Assembly: GCA_964036275.1 (NCBI GenBank)
Contig: OZ038433.1
Location: 42,193,336-42,257,335, forward strand
Direction: 5' to 3'
Source of the DNA: Litoditis marina
Lineage: Eukaryota > Nematoda > Chromadorea > Rhabditida > Rhabditidae
DNA length: 64,000 nucleotides
The position numbers and the translations under genes were made by a program. The notes beneath the pieces were generated by a model, which did no database searches, had not been told where the DNA came from, and worked only from the letters and a program-made list of their open reading frames with translations. Shown one piece after another: positions 48,697-61,965 of the stretch. Numbering within the stretch: the first letter of the stretch is position 1; each line of letters begins with the position of its first letter.

Positions 48697-50032
48697 CTAG
48701 CCGGTCGCGCGGCTCCCGCCGCGCGCCCCGCTAGCTGGGGGTGCCCCCCAGACCCCCCTCGTTTGGTTATGATGAATATGTGTAATTAATGTCATTCCAT
48801 CGACGAATTCTCAAAGACAAATATCAGTTTTTCAATATTATATTTTTAGTCATATCTAATCAATAAATCAATATTATCGATTTTGTCCAATTATAAACTT
48901 TGTTCATTATTCACATGACGTTCAACTATTAAGGTTTCATTATCACAGCTCTAACGGTCTTTTCAGTACAGGTACCATGAATTTGGGTTTTTATCATAAA
49001 ATTGATCATAAAATACGATAACCGTGAATAAAACTTATGAAACTTGGCAGTCTTGGTTCACAGTCTGTAACATATTAACTGACCGAGTTTGAGACGAATT
49101 GAACTATTTTGAAATTCCATCCTGTCATTTTGACGATTTCATAACTAATCGATAAATCGATATTATCGATTTTTGCAAATATAAGTTTTGTAAGCTACAA
49201 AAGTTATGTAAATTCTGTAAGCCGATTGACTCCAAAATACTTATTAGGTCGGCTACAAAAGTTGGAAATTTTCATGTTTTCACTTCGACAGGGTCTAAAA
49301 AAGTCGTTAGGGCCTAAATCAAAAATCGCCTCGATGAAAACTTTTTATTTGTTTAGTAGTACCTCTGACTCAAATATGGTATCCATCGCGCAAGTTTGAA
49401 AATTTCTCAACCGACATTTCCATTTTTGACACCTCCCATAACTAATCGATAAATCGATATTATCGATTTTTTCCAATTGAAACTCATATTAATTTCTTGT
49501 GTTGTGTTCACCAGTCAAGTTTCATGACAATTGGTTCAGTCATCGTTGAATGGTGAACAACGTAAATTTCTGAGGGTCACCTAAAAACCGTCATAAAAAA
49601 TCAATAAATCAATATCAGAATTTTTTAGAAAAGTGCATTTCTTGGAATTAAAAGAGGTATACATGGTAACAGTTTCAGACAGATCGGAGCCAAAAATACC
49701 CCTGCTGAACCCCCTATAACCGAAATTTCGCTAAAGTCAACTTCGCCGTAGATCAAGTTATCGATTTTTTGTTGTCATCAACTTTGTTTCCCATCCGAGT
49801 TGTATTGATGTTAGGAAGCACTAAGGTCACAACCGCATGGCTGTCCAGTTACAACTACGTGAAATCTGAGTAGGTGTCATACTAAAGATCATATAAAATC
49901 ATTAAGGCCCTAACTCAAAATTTGTACGGGGGCAATCACCTTAAATAAGTCTCTAGTATACTGTATAGAAGTTACGAGGGAATCGTAGCAATTCCTAGGT
50001 TACCGAGTCATCTTTATATATAGGTATGGTGA
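48697..50032 (-). mobile_element. Helitron-like element E10 (1336 bp)
   Basis: CGCGCGG-type hairpin, loop CTCCCG, starting CTAGCC. Head type gamma (CTCGTTTGGTTATGATGAAT). 5' end R. Identical by eye to E19 over the shared ~1.09 kb. Confidence 0.76.
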
Positions 50033-51376
50033 CTAGCCGGTCCCGCGGCTGACGCCGCGGGCCCCGCTAGCTGGGGGTGCCCCCCAGACCCCCGCGGCTT
50101 CGTCATGTCTGAAATTGTTATGGTCGTAACATTTCTACAGTTACTTTAACGTTTTAAAGTATGCATAAGTTGAGATATTTCAGTTTTACAAATGTCTATA
50201 ACTAATCAATAAATCAATATTATCGATTTTTGGTAATTAAAAGTCCTATTCATTTATCAAATATGATCTACTGCTGAAGTTTGACCCAAATCCATCGAGC
50301 CGTTTTGTCAGTACATCATCCTCGAAAATAGGTTTTTTACATAAAATAATCAATAAAATGCTTGAACTTGAATCAAAACATTATTCCTTCAGGCATGTAA
50401 CGGAGTAATTGTTATCATGTAAAATATGAAAATTTGGGAGCAATTGGTGCAGTTTGAATTTTCACTTTTCCGTTTGGGCACCTCTCTAACTAATCGATAA
50501 TGCAATTTATTGATTTTTTGTTTACATCAAATAGGAGACAATAATGAGTTGTGCTACTTACACAACTTCTACTGCACTACGTTAACGTATGCGCTTACAG
50601 TAGTGCAGAGAAAAAATGGAGATTTTCATAAAACAATCAATAAAATGCGTAAAAATCAATATATCAGAAATCGCTACATTGGAAAGTCTTATTTTGTTTA
50701 GTAATATATTTCACTCGAATATGGTAGCAACCGCGTTAGTTTGAAAATTTCACAACTGACTTTTGCGTTTTTGACACGTCTCACAACTAATCAATAAATC
50801 AATATTATCGATTTTTTACAATTAAAACTCATATTTATTTTTTGTGTTATGCACCTCCTATAAGTTTCATCTGAATTGGTTCAGTCATTCTTGCGTGACG
50901 AAACACAGATTTTTTCAAGGGTAACATAAAAACTGTCATAAAAAATCAATAGATCAAAAGATCGGAAAACAAAAAATAAACTTTTCTTAGAATTGAAAGA
51001 GGTATACATGGTAACAGTTTCAGAGAAATCGGAGACCAAAATACCCCTACTGAACCCCCTGTCTCCGAAATTTTGCTAAAGTCAACTTCGCGGTAGATCA
51101 AGTTATCGATTTTTTGTGTTCATCAACTTTGTTTCCCATCCGAGTAGTATTCATGTTAGAAAGCTCTTAGGTCACGGCCGCATGGCTGTCAAGTTACAGC
51201 TACGTGAAATCTGAGTAGGGTCCATAAAAATGATCACCAAAAATCGATAGATCAAAATAAAAAATTTTTAGCGACGAAATTTACTTAGAAGACTTGAAGG
51301 TATGCACTCTGTAAGTTGTGGACCAATCGAAGCAACTTTAGCGTCACATAGTTTGAGTTAGGTATAGTAGTGGTGA
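50033..51376 (-). mobile_element. Helitron-like element E11 (1344 bp)
   Basis: CCCGCGG-type hairpin starting CTAGCC; head beta; 5' end S. Confidence 0.75.
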
Positions 51377-53007
51377 CTAGTGGGTCCCGCGGCTGACGCC
51401 GCGGGCCCCGCTAGCTGGGGGTGCCCCCCAGACCCCCGCGTCTTTGTCATGTTTGAAATCGTAAAAAAAACTTAAGGCATCAAAGATCATGTTGACAGTT
51501 TTCGTCATGTGACTTGTCATGTGACCTGTGACGTCATCACTTTCGATGGTAAAATTCAACAGTGTATAACTCACGAATGACTGAATATTTTTTTAAACTT
51601 TTTTCATATTCTGTTATGAATTGTCAATGTCTCGTAGCACTATGAAATTCGTGGCAACTGAACCAGTTTGAGAATGTTCGAAAAATTTAAAAATTAATTT
51701 TTCGGAAAACGGTCAACGAACCATAATCTTTTCATAGGCTCATATTGTTTATTAGTCTATTTTACAGTTTACATGAGAGTAAGAGAAAAATCGTTCGAGA
51801 CGTTTCCTTAATTTCAGAGGGTTTTTTAAATTTTTAATCCGCTCATAACTAATCAATAAATCGATATTATCGATTTTTGTTAATTGAAAGTCCCATTCAT
51901 TTATTGAGTGTAGTATCCTGCTAAAGTTTGATCCAGTTCCATTCAGCCGTTCTGTCAGGACGACCACCATGAAACTGGGTTTTTTACCTGAAAATGTCAA
52001 TAAAAAACTGTAAACTCAATTTGAACAAAATCCACTCGGTACGTTTAGTGTTCACGGTTTGTGGTGCTTTATGCCAAAGTGACAGCAAAATCGAAGTAAT
52101 TTTTTGTCCCACTTGGCCAAAATGGCGATTTTGTAGCCGGTCGATAAATCGATAAATTGATTTTTTGATCGTACCATACTGAAGAGACATTAAAGTCACA
52201 TGATCCATATAAGTTAGCAAGCAGTCCATGCGGCCGTTGGCGTACACCAACTCATTTAATTTTTTACAGTTTTCATACTTTTGATCACTAAAAATCAATA
52301 AATCAATATTGGCAACCCATATTGAGGCTGGTTGGTCATGACACCTAGTGGCATACATGAAATGAATTAGAGCCCAATTGATGATACAAAATACTCCGTT
52401 TTTTTGCAACTTTTCGTTCACTCATAACTAATCAATAAATCGATATTATCGATTTTTGTCAATTAAAAGTCCTATTCATTTGTTGAGTGTAGTATCCTAC
52501 TGAAGTTTGATCCAATTCCAATGAGCCGTTCTGTCAGGACGACAACCATGAAAACGGGTTTTTCATCTAAAAAAGTCAATAAAAATCTTTAAACTCAATT
52601 AGAACGAAATAGTCCCGGTACATTTGGTTGGCAATGTTAGTAGTACTACATGTCAAATTTTGAACAGAATCGGAGCAAGTTTGGGTTACACGTGGTCAAA
52701 ATGACGATTTTGTAGCGGATCGATAAATCGATATATTGATTTTTCGATGATACCAAGTTGAAGGTACATCAAAGTTAGATCGTTCATATCAGTTATGTAG
52801 CAATCCATCCAGCCGTTGGCGCACAGTAATACAAAGAATGTTTCATCATTTCACTATTATAAGATCTAAAAAAAATTTAAGGCCCTAACTCAAAATTTTC
52901 ACGGGGGCGCTCGCATTAGATGGTTACCCTGTATGCACTACTGAAGTTATAGACAAATCGTAGATACTTTTTGGTATCGGAGTTTGAGTTTAGTATAGTA
53001 GTGGTGA
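51377..53007 (-). mobile_element. Helitron-like element E12 (1631 bp)
   Basis: CCCGCGG-type hairpin; alpha-variant head close to E5. The interior has extra repeats, and a minus-strand frame of 145 codons (51984-52421) is simply read through them. 5' end S. Confidence 0.75.
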
Positions 53008-54057
53008 CTAGTGGGTCCCGCGGCTGACGCCGCGGGCCCCGCTAGCTGGGGGTGCCCCCCAGACCCCCGCGTCTTGGCAATGTTTGAAATCGTAAAAAAA
53101 AGTTAAGGCATCAAAGATCATGTTGACAGTTTTCGTCATGTGACTCGTCATGTGACTTGTGACGTCATCAATTTTGAAAGTAAAATTCAACAGTGTATAA
53201 CTCGCGAATGACTGAATATTTTTTCAATTTTTTTCCATATTCTATTATGAGTTGTCAAGGTCTTGTGACACTGTGAAATTCATATCAAACGTCTCAGAAT
53301 AGATACCAACAAAAATAATTTTTTTATTAAAAACGTTCATAAAAAAATCAAAAATCAATATTTTTCTTAGTTATTGGGACAAAATGGTTCATGAACTTAA
53401 TCACATCTATGGTAGAAATTTGGAGTTGAAAATCGAAAAAAAATGCGTTACATGTACCCAAAATTACGATTTTGTAGCGGATCGATAAATCGATATATTG
53501 ATTTTCTGTTAGCACTAAACTTGACTGTCGCCAAATTCATTCGAGCATACTTAGTTACAAGCTGTCAAGTCTCTCCATCGGCTCGTGGCAGCATGAGCTT
53601 CAGATTGCAAGTCGTCTAAAACATGCTGTAAAAAATCGATAAATCAATATTTTTCTTAGTTATTGGAGCACGATAGTTTATGCACCTACACACATCTATG
53701 GTAGAAAATTGGAGTTGAAAATCGAAAAAAAATGCGTTACATGTACCCAAAATGACGATTTTGTAGCGGATCGATAAATCGATATATTGATTTTCTGTTA
53801 GCACTAAACTTGACTGTCGCCAAATTCATTCGAGCATACTTAGTTACAAGCTGTCAAGTCTCTCCATCGGCCCGTGGCAGCATGAGCCTCAGATTGCAAG
53901 TCGTCTAAAACATGCTGTAAAAAATCGATAAATCAATTTCAGAAAACTTTAGCGACGAATTTTAATCTATGGAGTTAGCTACATACACTGTAGTAGTTAG
54001 GAGCTGAAATGTTGAGAAAAATGGTTATACAGTTTGAGTTAGGTATAGTAGTGGTGA
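53008..54057 (-). mobile_element. Helitron-like element E13 (1050 bp)
   Basis: CCCGCGG-type hairpin. Almost the same sequence as E9 with a few substitutions, but joined directly to E14 and not to satellite. Confidence 0.75.
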
Positions 54058-55403
54058 CTAGCCGGTCCCGCGGCTGACGCCGCGGGCCCCGCTAGCTGGG
54101 GGTGCCCCCCAGACCCCCGCGGCTTTGTCATGTTTGAAATTGTTATGTTTGTAACATTTTTACAGTTACTTTGATGTCTTTGAAAGTTGTACATGTTGAG
54201 ATTTTTCAGTTTTACAAATTTTCATAACTAATCAATAAATCGATATTATCGATTTTTGTCAATTGAAAGTCCCATTTATTTATCAAATATGATCTATTGC
54301 TGAAGTTTGATCCAAATCCATCAAGCCGTTTTGTCAGTACATAATTCTCCAAAATAGGTTTTTTACATAAAATAATCAATAAAATGCTTCAAACGTAATT
54401 AGAACTCAAATCCTCTTGGGACTTGACGTAATCGTCTATATCAAGTGTCATGTGAAAATTTAGGAGGAATTGGTGTAGTTTGAATTTTCACTTTTCCATT
54501 TAGTCAACTCTCTAACTAATCGATAATGTTAGTTATTGATTTTTCTTCCACATCATGTTAAAGACAATGGTAGATTATGTTGTTAACACGATTTGCACTA
54601 AGCTACGTACACGTTCACGGTTACAGTAGTGTAAAGAAAAAATAGAGATTTCCATAAAACAATCGATAAATTGCGTTAAAATCGAGTAGTCAAAAATCGC
54701 CACGATGAAAAGTCTTATTTTGTTTAGTAGTATTCATTTCCAGAATATGGTAGCAATTGAGTCGTTTTGAAAATTTCAGAACCGACTTTTCCATTTTCAC
54801 CAACTCTCATAACTAATCAATAAATCGATATTATCGATTTTGTCCAATTGAAAGTCATATTCATTTGTTGAGTCATGCATACTCCACAAGTTTCATAACA
54901 ATCGGTTGAGTCCTACGTGAATGGTGAACAACGAAAAAATTTTGGGTCAAAATAAAAAGCATTGTAAAAAATCGATAAATCAATATCACAAAAATTCCTT
55001 CAAAACACATCCTTAGATTTTGACGTAGTATACGTGGTAGAAGTTTTGAGCTGATAGGGCCAAATTTTTTCTCGGAGACAGGGGTATCATTGAGGTTTTC
55101 GCTTAAGTCAACTTCGCGGTAGATCAAGTTATCGATTTTTTGTGCTCATCAACTTTGTTTCCCATCCGAGTAGTATTCATGTTAGGAAGCACTAAGGTCA
55201 CGGCCGCATGGCTGGCAAGTTACAGCTACGTGAAATCTGAGTAGGTCTCATAAAAATGATCATAAAAAATCAATAGATCAAAAGCAAAACTTTTCCGCGA
55301 CGAAATTTACTTAGAACACTTAGAGGTATACGTACATGTAATGACGAGTTGAAATGTTGATGAAAATGGTAGACATAGTTTGAGTTTGGTATAATAGTGG
55401 TGA
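54058..55403 (-). mobile_element. Helitron-like element E14 (1346 bp)
   Basis: CCCGCGG-type hairpin starting CTAGCC; head beta; 5' end S (GGTATAATAGTGGTGA). Confidence 0.75.
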
Positions 55404-56737
55404 CTAGTGGGTCGCGCGGCTGACGCCGCGCGCCCCGCTAGCTGGGGGTGCCCCCCAGACCCCCGCGGCTTTGTCATGTTTGAAATCGTAAAAAAAAGTT
55501 GAGGCATCAAAGATCATGTTGACAGTTTTCGTCATATGACTCGTCATGTGACCTGTCATGTGACTTGTGACGTCATCAATTTTGAAGGTGAAATTCAACA
55601 ATGTATATCTCGCGAACGGCTGAATGTTTTTCTGATATTTTTTTACGATTGTACACCACTCGTCAATGACTCTTCCCACCAAAATAATTGTACCTATTCA
55701 ACCAGTTTGAAAATTTTGCTAACTTGAAAAATCAATACTTTTTGAAAATAAAGCATTTTCCTCGAATGTTTTTTCAAGAGAATTGATTCTCATGACAAAC
55801 TAAACACATTCTGAGAATAAGAAAAAAATCTGTCGAGCCGTTTTCAAGAAAAAATTTTTTTTCGTAACTAATCAATAAATCGATATTATTGATTTTCGTC
55901 AATTGAAAGTCATGTTTATTTATCATATCATATCCATTCCCATAATTTCATAGAAATTGGTCCAGTCGTTATCGAATGGCGTTCATCAAAAAAACATGCA
56001 TTTTTCATAAAAACCTCGATAAAAAATCAATAGATCGATATCGACAAGGGGCACGGGGACGTAGTTAGATATGATGCTTGGCCACACCCACTGTAGAAGT
56101 TTTGGACAAATCGAAGACCATAAAGCGTCAGGTGACCCAAAAATGACAACTTCATTTCGAATCAATAAATCGATATATCGATTTTTTTATAATTGAAAGT
56201 CATATTCATTTCTCATAGTATGTTCACTGCTGAAGTTTCATAGAAATTCGCTCAGTCGTACTTAAGTTACGTTCACCGAAAAATCATGACATTTTCATAA
56301 AAATGCTTACAAAAAATCAATAAATCAATATTTTTCTTAGTTCTTAGGGCACAATGGTTGATACACATACGCACATCTACAGTAGGCATAAGGACTTGAA
56401 ATAAGCAAAAAAATGGTGACAGGCACCCAAAACGACAACTTCATAGCGGATCGATAAATCGATATATCGATTTTTCATGACCATCAACTTTGTTTCCCAT
56501 CCGAGTTGTATTGATGTTGAGAAGCACTAAAGTCACGGCCGCATGGTTGCTGAGTTACAGCTACGTGAAATCTGAGTAGGGTTCATAAAAATGATCATAA
56601 AAAATCAATAGATCAAAAGCAAAACTTTTCCGCGACGAAAATTAATTAGAAGACTTCAAGGTATACGTACATGTAATGACGAGTTGAAATGTTGAGAAAA
56701 AAGGTGACATAGTTTGAGTTTGGTATAGTAGTGGTGA
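55404..56737 (-). mobile_element. Helitron-like element E15 (1334 bp)
   Basis: CGCGCGG-type hairpin, loop CTGACG; alpha-variant head with three TCATRTGAC direct repeats before TGACGTCATC (55531-55578), one more than its relatives. 5' end S. Confidence 0.75.
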
Positions 56738-58668
56738 CTAGTGGGTCGCGCGGCTGACGCCGCGCGCCCCGCTAGCTGGGGGTGCCCCCCAGACCCCCCT
56801 CGTTTGGTTAAGATGAATATATGTAATTAATGTCATTCCATCGACGAATTTTTGAAGGAAAAGGTCAGTTTTCACAAATTGTAATTTTTATCATAACTAA
56901 TCAATAAATCGATAATATCGATTTTGTCCAATTATAAACTTTTTTATTATGCACATGACGTTCAACTACCAAGGTTTCATTATCATAGCTCTAACGCTCT
57001 TCTTAGTACAATTACCATGAATTTGGGTTTTTATCATAAAATTGATCATAAAATACGTTAACCGTTAAGAAAACCTATGAAACTCGGCAGTCTTGGTTCA
57101 CAGTCTGTAACATATCAACTGACCAAGATTGAGACCAATTGAAGCATTTTGAAATTCCATTTTGTCATTTTGACGATTTCATAACTAATCGATAAATCGA
57201 TATTATCGATTTTTACAAATATAAATTTCGTTAGCTACAAAAATTATGTAGATGCTGTTAGCCGGAAACCTTCAAAGTTCTTATTTGGTCGGCTACAATT
57301 GTAGCAAATTTTCGTGTTTTCACTTTGACAGGGTCTAAAAAAGTCGTTAGAGCCTAAATCGAAAATCGCCTCGATGAAAACTTTTGATTCGTTAAGTAGT
57401 ACCTCTGACTCAAATATGGTATCCATCGCGCAAGTTTGAAAATTTCTCAACCGACATTTTCATTTTTGACACCTCCCATAACTAATCGATAAATCGATAT
57501 TATCGATTTTTCTCAATTGAAACTCATATTGATTTCTTGTATTATGTTCATCAGTTCAGTTTCATGACAATTGGTTCAGTCATTGTTGAATGGTGAACAG
57601 CGAAAGTTTGTGAGGTTCACCTAACACCCATCATAAAAAATCAATAAATCAATATCAGAGTTTTTTAGAAAATTGGTACCCTTAGATTTTGAAGTAATAT
57701 ACGTGGTGAAAGTTTTGAGCCGATCAGGTCAAATTTTTTCCCGGAGACAGGGGGTTCATATCGATTTCGGCTAAAGTCAACTTCGTCGTAGATCAATATA
57801 TCGATTTTTTGTTGTCATAAACTTCGTAACCCATCCGAGTTGTATTGATGTTAGGCAGTACTAAAGTCACGGCCGCATGGCTGGTAAGTTACAGCTACAT
57901 GAAATTTAAGTAGGCATCATAGAAGCAGTCATAAAAAATCAATAAATCAATATCAGAGTTTTTTAGAAAATTGGTACCCTTAGATTTCGAAGTAGTATAC
58001 GTGGTAAGAGTTTTGAGCCGATCAGGTCAAATTTTTTCTCGGAGACAGGGGGTTCATATCGATTTCGGCTAAAGTCAACTTCGCCGTAGATCAATATATC
58101 GATTTTTTGTTGTCATCAACTTTGTTTTCCATCCGAGTTGTATGCACAGTAGAAAGCACTAAGGTCACGGCCGCATGGCTGGTAAGTTACAGCTACATGA
58201 AATTTAAGTAGGCATCATAGAAGCAGTCATAAAAAATCAATAAATCAATATCAGAGTTTTTTAGAAAATTGGTACCCTTAGATTTCGAAGTAGTATACGT
58301 GGTAAGAGTTTTGAGCCGATCAGGTCAAATTTTTTCTCGGAGACAGGGGGTTCATATCGATTTCGGCTAAAGTCAACTTCGCCGTAGATCAATATATCAA
58401 TTTTTTGTTGTCATCAACTTTGTTTCCCATCCGAGTTGTATGCACAGTAGAAAGCACTAAGGTCACGGCCGCATGGCTGGCGAGTTACTGATACGTGAAA
58501 TCTGAGTAGGGGTCATACTAAAGATCATATAAAATCATTAAGGCCCTAACTCAAAAATCGTACGGGGGCGCTCGCATTTATTTGCTGTAAGGTATGTCAT
58601 GTAGAAGTTATGGACTGATCTATGCAACTTTTTTGTCACATTCTTATCTTGTATTATAGGTAGGGTGA
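56738..58668 (-). mobile_element. Helitron-like element E16 (1931 bp)
   Basis: CGCGCGG-type hairpin; head gamma; 5' end R. Three ~298-bp interior repeats in tandem (about 57640-58500) account for its length: removing two gives about 1335 bp, as in E10 and E15. Confidence 0.75.
57640..58500. repeat. ~298-bp tandem triplication in E16
   Basis: The phrase AATCAATATCAGAGTTTTTT recurs near 57648, 57945 and 58244. Each copy contains GGTACCCTTAGATTT and a GCATGGCTGG word. The three are nearly identical, so amplification is recent. Confidence 0.88.
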
Positions 58669-60620
58669 CTAGTGGGTCGCGCGGCTCCCGCCGCGCGCCC
58701 CGCTAGCTGGGGGTGCCCCCCAGACCCCCGCGGCTTTGTCATGTCTGAAATTGTTATGCTCGTAACATTTTTACGGTTACTTTAACATTTTTGAAGTATG
58801 TATATGTTGAGATTTTTCAGTTTTACAAATTTTCATAACTAATCAATAAATCAATATTATCGATTTTTGTTAATTGAAAGTCACATCTATTTATTATGGC
58901 ATGTTCACTGCTGAAGTTTCATAGAAATTGGTTCAATCGTGCTCGAATAACTTACACCGAAAAATCATGAAATTTTCATAAAAATGATCATAAAAAATCA
59001 ATAAATCAATATTTTGTGATTTGAAAAAAATGCACCTCTTGTATTTTTAAGTAGTATACTTGGTGAAACTTTCAAGACAATCAGGCCAACTTTTTTTTCG
59101 TAGACAGGGGTATCAACGGAGTTTCTGCTAAAGTCAACTTTGCGGTAGATCAATATATCGATTTTTAATGATCAACATGTTTGTTTCCCATCCGAGTTGT
59201 ATTGATGTTGAGAAGCACTAAGGTCACGGCCGCATGGCTGGCAAGTTACAGCTACGTGAAATCTGAGTTCGGTTCATAAAAATGATCATAAAAAATCAAT
59301 AAATCAATATTTTGTGATTTGAAAAAAAAGCACCTCTTGTATTTTTGAGTAGTATACTTGGTGAAACTTTCAAGACAATCAGGCCAAATTTTTTCTCGTA
59401 GACAGGGGTATCAACGGAGTTTCTGCTAAAGTCAACTTCGCGGTAGATCAATATATCGATCATTCATGATCATCATGTTTGTTTCCCATCCAAGTTGTAT
59501 TGATGTTGAGAAGCACTAAGGTCACGGCCGCATGGCTGGCAAGTTACAGCTACGTGAAATCTGAGTTCGGTTCATAAAAATGATCATAAAAAATCAATAA
59601 ATCAATATTTTGTGATTTGAAAAAAAAGCACCTCTTGTATTTTCGAGTAGTATACTTGGTGAAACTTTCAAGACAATCAGGCCAAATTTTTTCTCGTAGA
59701 CAGGGGTATCAACGGAGTTTCTGCTAAAGTCAACTTTGCGGTAGATCAATATATCGATTTTTAATGATCATCATGTTTGTTTCCCATCCGAGTTGTATTC
59801 ATGTTAGGAAGCACTAAGGTCACGGCCGTATGGCCGGCAAGTTACAGCTACATGAAATCTGAGTAGGGTTCATAAAACACTCGATAAATTGCGTTAAAAT
59901 CGAGTAGTCGAAAATCGCCACGGTGAAAAGTCTTATTTTGTTTAGTAGTATTGATTGCCAGAATATAATAGCCATTGAGTCGTTTTGAAAATTTCAGAAC
60001 CGACTTTTCCATTTTCACCAACTCTCAGAACTAATCAATAAATCGATATTATCGATTTTGTCCAATTGAAAGTCATATTCATTTGTTGAGTCATGCATAC
60101 TCCACAAGTTTCATAACAATTGGTCAAGTGCTACGTGAATGGTAAACAACGAAAAAATGTTGGGTCAAAATAAAAAGCATTGTAAAAAATCGATAAATCA
60201 ATATCAGGAAAATTCCTTCAAAAGACATCCTTAGATTTTGACGTAGTATACGTGGTAGGAGTTTTGAGCTGATAGGGCCAAATTTTTTCTCGGAGACAGG
60301 GGGTTCATATCGATTTCGGCTAAAGTCAACTTCGCGGTAGATCAATTTATCAATTTTTTGTGATCATCATCTTTGTTTCCCATCCGAGTTGTATTCATGT
60401 TAGAAAGCACTAAGGTCACGGCCGCATGGCTGGCAAGTTACAGCTACATGAAATCTGAGTAGGGTTCATAAAAATGATCATTAAAAATCAATAAATCAAA
60501 AGCAGCACTAATTGGCGACGAAATTTACTTAGAAGGCTTGGAGGTATACGTACATGTAATGACAAGCTGAAATGTTGAGAAAAAAGGTAACGTAGTTTGA
60601 GTTAGGTATAGTAGTGGTGA
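58669..60620 (-). mobile_element. Helitron-like element E17 (1952 bp)
   Basis: CGCGCGG-type hairpin, loop CTCCCG; head beta; 5' end S. Contains its own ~300-bp triplication. Confidence 0.75.
58985..59880. repeat. ~300-bp tandem triplication in E17
   Basis: TTTTGTGATTTGAAAAAAA recurs near 59013, 59312 and 59611, each followed by GCACCTCTTGTATTTT and AATCAGGCCAA. The copies are nearly identical. Confidence 0.88.
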
Positions 60621-61965
60621 CTAGTGGGTCGCGCGGCTGACGCCGCGCGCCCCGCTAGCTGGGGGTGCCCCCCAGACCCCCGCGGCTTTGTCATGTTTAA
60701 AATTGTTATGGTCGTAACATTTCTACAGTTACTTTGATGTCTTTGAAAGTTGTACATGTTTAGATTTTTCAATTTTACAAATTTCCATAATTAATCAATA
60801 CATCGATATTATCGATTTTTGTTAATTGAAAGTCCTATTTATTTATCGAGTATGATATACTGCTTAAGTTTGATCTGAATTGATCTGGCCGTTTTGTCAG
60901 GACAAAAACCGCGAAAATGGGTTTTTTACATGAAATAATCAATAAAATGCTTCAAACGTAATTAGAACTCAAATCCTTTTGGGACTTGACGTGATGGTCT
61001 ATAACAAGTGTTATGTGAAAATTTGGGAAGAATTGGTGTTGTTTGAATTTTCACTTTTCTATTTGGTCAACTCTCTAACTAATCGATAATGTTAGTTATT
61101 GATTTTTCTTTTACATCATGTTAAAGACAATAGTGAGTTATGTTGTTTATACGATTTTGACTGAGCTACGTACACGTTCACGGTTACAGTAGTGTAAAGA
61201 AAAAATAGAGATTTTCATAAAACAATCAATAAATTGCGTTAAAATCGAGAAGTCAAAAATCGCTACGATGAAAAGTCTTATTTTGTTTAGTAGTATTCAT
61301 TTCCAGAATATGGTAGCAATTGAGTCGTTTTGAAAATCTCAGAACCGACTTTTCCATTTTTACCAACTCTCAGAACTAATCAATAAATCGATATTATCGA
61401 TTTTTTCCAATTAAAAGTCATATTCATTTGTTGAGTCAAGCACACTCCACGAGTTTCATGACAATTGGTTGAGTCCCCCGTGAATGGTGAACCATGAAAA
61501 AATTTTGGGTCAAAATAAAAACCATTGTAAAAAATCGATAAATCAATATCACGAAAATTCCTTCAAAAGACATCCTTAGATTTTGATGTAGTATACGTGG
61601 TAAAAGTTTTGAGCTGATAGGGCCGAATTTTTTCTCGGAGACAGGGGGTTCATTACGATTTCGGCTAAAGTCAACTTCGCGGTAGATCAAGTTATCGATT
61701 TTTTGTGTTTATCAACTTTGTTTCCCGTCCGAGTTGTATTCATGTTAGAAAGCACTAAGGTCACGGCCGCATGGCTGGCAAGTTATAGCTACATGAAATC
61801 TGAGTAGGGTCCATAAAAATGATCACCAAAAATCAATAGATCAAAAGAAAAAATTTTTAGCGACGAAATTTACTTAGAAGACTTGAAGGTATGCACTGTG
61901 TAAGTTATGGACTAATAGAACCAGTTTGAATGTCATACATATATTGTTAGGTATAGTATAGGTGA
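60621..61965 (-). mobile_element. Helitron-like element E18 (1345 bp)
   Basis: CGCGCGG-type hairpin, loop CTGACG; head beta. Its 5' end (TATAGTATAGGTGA on plus) abuts satellite at 61966, like E9. Confidence 0.77.

Noticed and set aside
51984..52421. 145-codon minus-strand ORF, the longest in the window
   Set aside because: It spans repeat modules of E12 and its words recur in other frames elsewhere; no domain recognised.
38227..61690. Family of minus-strand ORFs containing IYREVD and LIYRFF words
   Set aside because: They are open stretches of the interior AT-rich repeat. Copies are short, interrupted at different points and conserved at the DNA level; no transposase, helicase or other domain is visible.
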